Below are positions 35,065 through 38,085 of a stretch of 38,085 nt of DNA, piece by piece; the stretch's first letter is position 1, and each line of letters begins with the position of its first letter. The DNA comes from an uncultured Bacteroidales bacterium (GTDB taxonomy: Bacteria > Bacteroidota > Bacteroidia > Bacteroidales > Paludibacteraceae), in NCBI GenBank assembly GCA_902799185.1, contig CADBZO010000015.1:11733-49817 (forward strand), in the 5' to 3' direction. A program made the position numbers and the translations under genes. Under the pieces are notes generated by a model. The model made no database searches. It saw nothing but the letters and a program-made list of their open reading frames with translations, and was not told the origin of the DNA.

Positions 35065-37003
35065 ACGGTTGCTCATATTCTTCATACTTGGTACTTGGTC
35101 CCTTTGTACTTTGCCTGTCTTCGGGCAGAGCCTTGACGACATCATCCTCGATATCTACCGCGCTGCGACGGAGTTCACCGAAGTCGATTACGAGCAACTG
35201 CAGTCGGACCTCTACGCCCTTCATGACACCCCTATTGACCTCAACCACACCTCGGACGAAGAACTCTCCCAGCTCCGCTTCCTCTCCCTCCGCCAGATAG
35301 ACGACATCCTCCTCTACGCCGACAAACACCCTTTCGTCTCTCTTTACGAGCTGCGTCTCATCCCCTCCCTGGAGGACTACGAGATACGCGACCTCCTGCC
35401 CTTTGTCCGAATCAGTAATCAGCAATCCGAAACCCTCCATCAGCAACCATCCATCCAAGAAGTGTTCGCCCACGCGCATCACGAGCTCCTCACGCGCGTG
35501 GATGTACGGGATATAGAAGGCTACGAAGGCACCGACCCTGTCTATTTGCAGGCACGCTACCGTTTTGACTACCGCCGGCGGGTTGTTTTCGGAGCACGTC
35601 TCCAGCGTCCTCCGGCCGGCAAAGCCCAGGACCTGCAGTACGGCGCTTATGTGCAGCTCCGTGACCCCTCACCGCACCTGCACACCCTCGTAGCGGGCAA
35701 TTTCCAGGCGGGCTTCGGCCAGGGTCTTGTCCTCGCTCCGGTCTTTCACGCCGGCAAATCCATGTACGTCGTTTCCGCAGGGCAGTCCCGGGAAGGCCTG
35801 CGGTACTACTCCTCCGTCGATGGCGAAGGTCTGCACGGCGCAGGGGCTACTTTCCGTTTCCGATGGGGCAAACAGACGCGTCTCGACGCTTCGGCACTCT
35901 ACTCCATGCGGCGCGCCAATGACTCGGTCCGGCATCATCTCCTCGGAGCGAACATAACCTTCCGCCACCGTAAGCTGGAACTCCAGTTCACCGCCGTCGA
36001 GAACCTCTGGTCGGACAGTATCCGTCCCTATAGGGACGCCCGGTACAACCGCCATTATTTCCGCGGCAGGAACCAAGCCGTCATAGGTGCCTCTGTCCGG
36101 TACAACCACGGATGGTTTGATTTGTTCGGAGAGATCGCCATAGCGCAAAACAACACTCCCTCCCTCTTCGCCCCCGCCCTCATCGCCGGCTCCCGTTTCT
36201 ACCCCTGCGACGGTGTCTCGCTCATCGCGCTCTACCGCTATTACTCGCCTTATTTCGACAATGCCATGGGCTACGCTTTCTCCGAGACCTCCCGTATCAA
36301 TGACGAGAACGGCGGTTATCTGGGGTTTGACATCACCCGCCTCCGCCGGTGGCGGTTCACCGGCTATGCCGACCTCTTCTACTTCTCCGGCTATAAGTAC
36401 GGTCTGGGCTCCGACACCGCCACCCTCGGCTATGACGTCCTCGCCGAAGCCCGTTACCACTCCCAAGTCTCCGATACCCAATGGTGGCTCTCTCTCCGGG
36501 CACGCGTCAGAAAGAAAGGCTCCCCCGCCACTTTCTCCCTCCGCGCGCAATGGGACTACACCTCCGGTCCTCTCTCCCTCCGTACTACCGCCGAAGCCAA
36601 CCTGACCCGCTCTAAAACCTCTCCACTCTCCTACGGCTACACCGTCTATCAGGACGCCAGTCTGGATTGCTCCCGGCTATCCTCGCTCAACACGAAAGTT
36701 CCCTTGAGTGTACAGTTCAGAGTCCAATGGTTCGACGCCCGCGAGTGGACAAACCGCCTCTATGCCTACGAGCACGACGTGCTCTATGCTTTCTCCGTCC
36801 CCGCCACCTACGGGCTGGGCGGCAGGGCGTACCTCTGCCTCCGGTGGCAGATCATCCCCCGGCTCGCCCTCTATGGCAAACTCTCCGAGACGATCTACGT
36901 CCGTTCCTGGTATATGCAGAAACATCCTTCCTCTCAGGGAGGCGCCGGGGGCAGGCTTCCCCTCCGGACGGACATCCATCTCCTCCTCCGGGCTACGCTG
37001 TAA
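35057..37003 (+). CDS. Helix-hairpin-helix and beta-barrel outer-membrane-type protein (648 aa)
   Basis: Signal peptide (FILGTWSLCTLPVFGQ) then a ComEA-like helix-hairpin-helix part at residues about 50-120 (PIDLNHTSDEELSQLRFLSL, ADKHPFVSLYELRLIPSLED). The rest, from about 150, is strand-rich with many aromatic residues, as in outer-membrane beta-barrels (for example RYRFDYRRRVVFGARLQRPP). Such fusions are common in Bacteroidota; function is unknown. The ATG at 35,057 begins the signal peptide. The open frame starts eight codons earlier. Confidence 0.75.
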   Translation: MRKRLLIFFILGTWSLCTLPVFGQSLDDIILDIYRAATEFTEVDYEQLQSDLYALHDTPIDLNHTSDEELSQLRFLSLRQIDDILLYADKHPFVSLYELRLIPSLEDYEIRDLLPFVRISNQQSETLHQQPSIQEVFAHAHHELLTRVDVRDIEGYEGTDPVYLQARYRFDYRRRVVFGARLQRPPAGKAQDLQYGAYVQLRDPSPHLHTLVAGNFQAGFGQGLVLAPVFHAGKSMYVVSAGQSREGLRYYSSVDGEGLHGAGATFRFRWGKQTRLDASALYSMRRANDSVRHHLLGANITFRHRKLELQFTAVENLWSDSIRPYRDARYNRHYFRGRNQAVIGASVRYNHGWFDLFGEIAIAQNNTPSLFAPALIAGSRFYPCDGVSLIALYRYYSPYFDNAMGYAFSETSRINDENGGYLGFDITRLRRWRFTGYADLFYFSGYKYGLGSDTATLGYDVLAEARYHSQVSDTQWWLSLRARVRKKGSPATFSLRAQWDYTSGPLSLRTTAEANLTRSKTSPLSYGYTVYQDASLDCSRLSSLNTKVPLSVQFRVQWFDAREWTNRLYAYEHDVLYAFSVPATYGLGGRAYLCLRWQIIPRLALYGKLSETIYVRSWYMQKHPSSQGGAGGRLPLRTDIHLLLRATL

Positions 37004-37297
37004 GAGTTAATACCGGTGGCTTGCGCCACGTTAATCGTTATTTTCCGGGTTGTCGTTATGTTCTATTTTGCCTTTTCTCGGGAGATGGTCCCGTGATGGT
37101 CCTGTGATAATGTCGTATTTTACGGCTGTTACTCTTTTTAGAAAAAAACAATTTTGCAAGTCCTCTGATTTTTCTATCAGTCAACAATTATCAACAATTA
37201 TCCAAAAATTAATTTTCAGTCAACAGTACCTATATGAACAATAATTTTCTTTAATTTTGGGTAATTTTGGACCAATAAATTCGCTTTCGACTAACAT
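37004..37297. other. A+T-rich intergenic stretch
   Basis: No credible gene. It holds poly-A/T stretches, a repeated CAGTCAACA, and two tandem TTATCAACA / TTATCCAAA sequences (37,188-37,196 and 37,198-37,206) that resemble DnaA boxes with one or two mismatches. I see no strong promoter apart from TAATTTTG-like boxes near 37,254. Confidence 0.5.
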
Positions 37298-37328
37298 CCC
37301 CCTCCCCCTCTGAGAGGGGGTCGGGGGG
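37298..37328. repeat. REP-like GC-rich palindrome
   Basis: CCCCC T CCCCCTC-TGA-GAGGGGG TC GGGGGG folds into a 7-bp inner and 5-bp outer stem. It lies just downstream of the 132-aa gene and may act as its terminator. GC-rich palindromes of this kind recur as intergenic elements in Bacteroidota genomes. Confidence 0.6.
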
Positions 37329-37340
37329 TGTCGGGTGTCG

Positions 37341-37739
37341 TTACGCTCCCGGGTGCTCGGCGTCGTACTCTGCGCCGCAGACCTGCCAGAGGTAGGCGCG
37401 CATGGTGCGCTTGCCGTTGGCGGCGTTCTTCTGCGCCTCGAAGGCCTCCTGGTCGGCGGTCATGTGGGCGAGGCTGGTGGCGCGGGTCGCTACTGCGGCA
37501 CGGACTGCCGTGAAGCGGTTGCGGATCTCGACCTCCTTGGTGCTCAGCGCCTTGGTGCGCTTGTACGCGTCCGCGTCGCGAGTGTAGAGACGCTGGCAGC
37601 CGTCGGTGCTATTGGTAGCCGCTTGACGGTGCGTAGCGATGAGGTAGTTACCGTGGTTGTGACCGTCCACTTTCTTCGGTCTAAGGAGTGCGCCCTGGAT
37701 GTACTCGATACCTGCAGGGCCGATTTTTGCTTTTGCCAT
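37341..37739 (-). CDS. Conserved-looking protein of unknown function (132 aa)
   Basis: A soluble, helical and Ala-rich protein starting MAKAKIGPAGIEYIQGALLR, with KKVDGHNHGNYLIATHR and a long helix (TRATSLAHMTADQEAFEAQK), ending MRAYLWQVCGAEYDAEHPGA. It has no signal peptide. No family recognised. It lies 77 nt after the small lipoprotein gene and may share its transcript; the gap consists of CTTTCGA-type repeats. The GC-rich codon use differs from the A+T-rich flank. Confidence 0.65.
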   Translation of the reverse strand: MAKAKIGPAGIEYIQGALLRPKKVDGHNHGNYLIATHRQAATNSTDGCQRLYTRDADAYKRTKALSTKEVEIRNRFTAVRAAVATRATSLAHMTADQEAFEAQKNAANGKRTMRAYLWQVCGAEYDAEHPGA

Positions 37740-37816
37740 AATTGTTAAGATTTTGGTTTAATGGTTAATAGTTGGTTTACGCTTTCGCTTTCGACTTTCG
37801 ACTTTTGACTTTCGAC

Positions 37817-37981
37817 TCACTTCTTTTCGCCACGGTAAGTCTCCGTGGTCTTGGTCATGATGGTGGTCGTCGTGTCGCCGTGCTGCACGTAGCTCGCCGT
37901 CGTTGTCACCACGCGGGTTGCCGTACAGGAGGCTAAACCCGCAGCGCCAGCAAGGAGCGCAAAAATTACAATTTTCTTCAT
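37817..37981 (-). CDS. Small lipoprotein (54 aa)
   Basis: Signal peptide with lipobox (MKKIVIFALLAGAAGLASC) followed by a 35-residue, Thr-rich tail (TATRVVTTTASYVQHGDTTT and a basic end). The length fits small lipoproteins of unknown role that are frequent in Bacteroidota. An 8-bp perfect hairpin lies in its 5' region (38,010-38,029). Confidence 0.65.
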   Translation of the reverse strand: MKKIVIFALLAGAAGLASCTATRVVTTTASYVQHGDTTTTIMTKTTETYRGEKK

Positions 37982-38009
37982 CTTGGTTTAGGTTCTACAT
38001 CTTGCATTT

Positions 38010-38029
38010 CTCGCGCATCATTGCGCGAG
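38010..38029. repeat. 8-bp perfect palindrome upstream of the small lipoprotein gene
   Basis: CTCGCGCA (38,010-38,017) and TGCGCGAG (38,022-38,029) with a 4-nt loop. In the plus direction it is followed by CATTTTTAT, so it could end a rightward transcript; in the minus direction it would form a 5'-UTR hairpin. Confidence 0.6.
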
Positions 38030-38085
38030 CATTTTTATAGCGCGCTACTCTTTCTATCAATCCCTTTCTGAGCCGGTGGAACTGA

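Noticed and set aside
37188-37206. Chromosomal origin with DnaA boxes
   Set aside because: Only two imperfect boxes (TTATCAACA, TTATCCAAA) in A+T-rich DNA; no cluster and no origin-linked genes. GC-skew of the whole chromosome would decide.

Overview
The window looks like a chromosomal segment of a Bacteroidota, order Bacteroidales, carrying most of a tRNA-integrated prophage. The host assignment rests on the porQ-cmk-ispH gene order, a type IX secretion protein, a GH77 amylomaltase with two starch-binding domains, and promoters of the Bacteroidota type (TTTG, about 20 nt, TAnnTTTG).

Positions 1 to about 28,502 are prophage. The left end lies outside the window. The right end is marked by the 3' part of a tRNA gene (28,483-28,502) followed by that tRNA's terminator. 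Nearly all lytic genes are on the minus strand and are read from about 27.2 kb down to 1. A divergent switch (27.13-27.31 kb) separates a leftward Cro-like gene from a rightward repressor operon (repressor, a secreted protein, an 85-aa protein). Leftward from the switch come about ten small overlapping early genes, an ASCH-domain protein, two long structured non-coding stretches that flank a 100-aa gene (one contains an initiator-like tRNA), a TOPRIM/SF3 primase-helicase, an M15 endolysin, two plus-strand lipoprotein genes, a Stealth-type glycan transferase, a ClpP-like head protease with fused scaffold, the major capsid protein, head-associated genes that include a phosphoribosyltransferase and a PLD-like protein, a holin-like protein, a 900-base control region, small structural genes, two likely receptor-binding proteins and a spanin-like lipoprotein. 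No integrase, large terminase, portal or tape-measure gene can be recognised here. They must lie to the left, be too diverged to recognise, or be absent.

Positions about 28.5-38.1 kb are host chromosome: porQ, cmk, ispH, malQ (minus), a flippase-like membrane protein, a helix-hairpin-helix/beta-barrel protein, and on the minus strand a small lipoprotein and a 132-aa protein of unknown function. Simple-sequence repeats built on CTCTCCA, CTTTCAA or CTCAAAT occur between and even inside these host genes.

The most unusual content is non-coding. It comprises about 1.2 kb of densely paired RNA at 22.06-23.57 kb with repeated hairpin loops and a tRNA with initiator features but a GAC anticodon; arrays of a 23-nt hairpin repeat at two places 20 kb apart in opposite orientation; a set of phage promoters sharing an extra upstream block; and a structured leader on the late transcript. 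Gene functions are inferred from motifs read by eye. No database search was possible.
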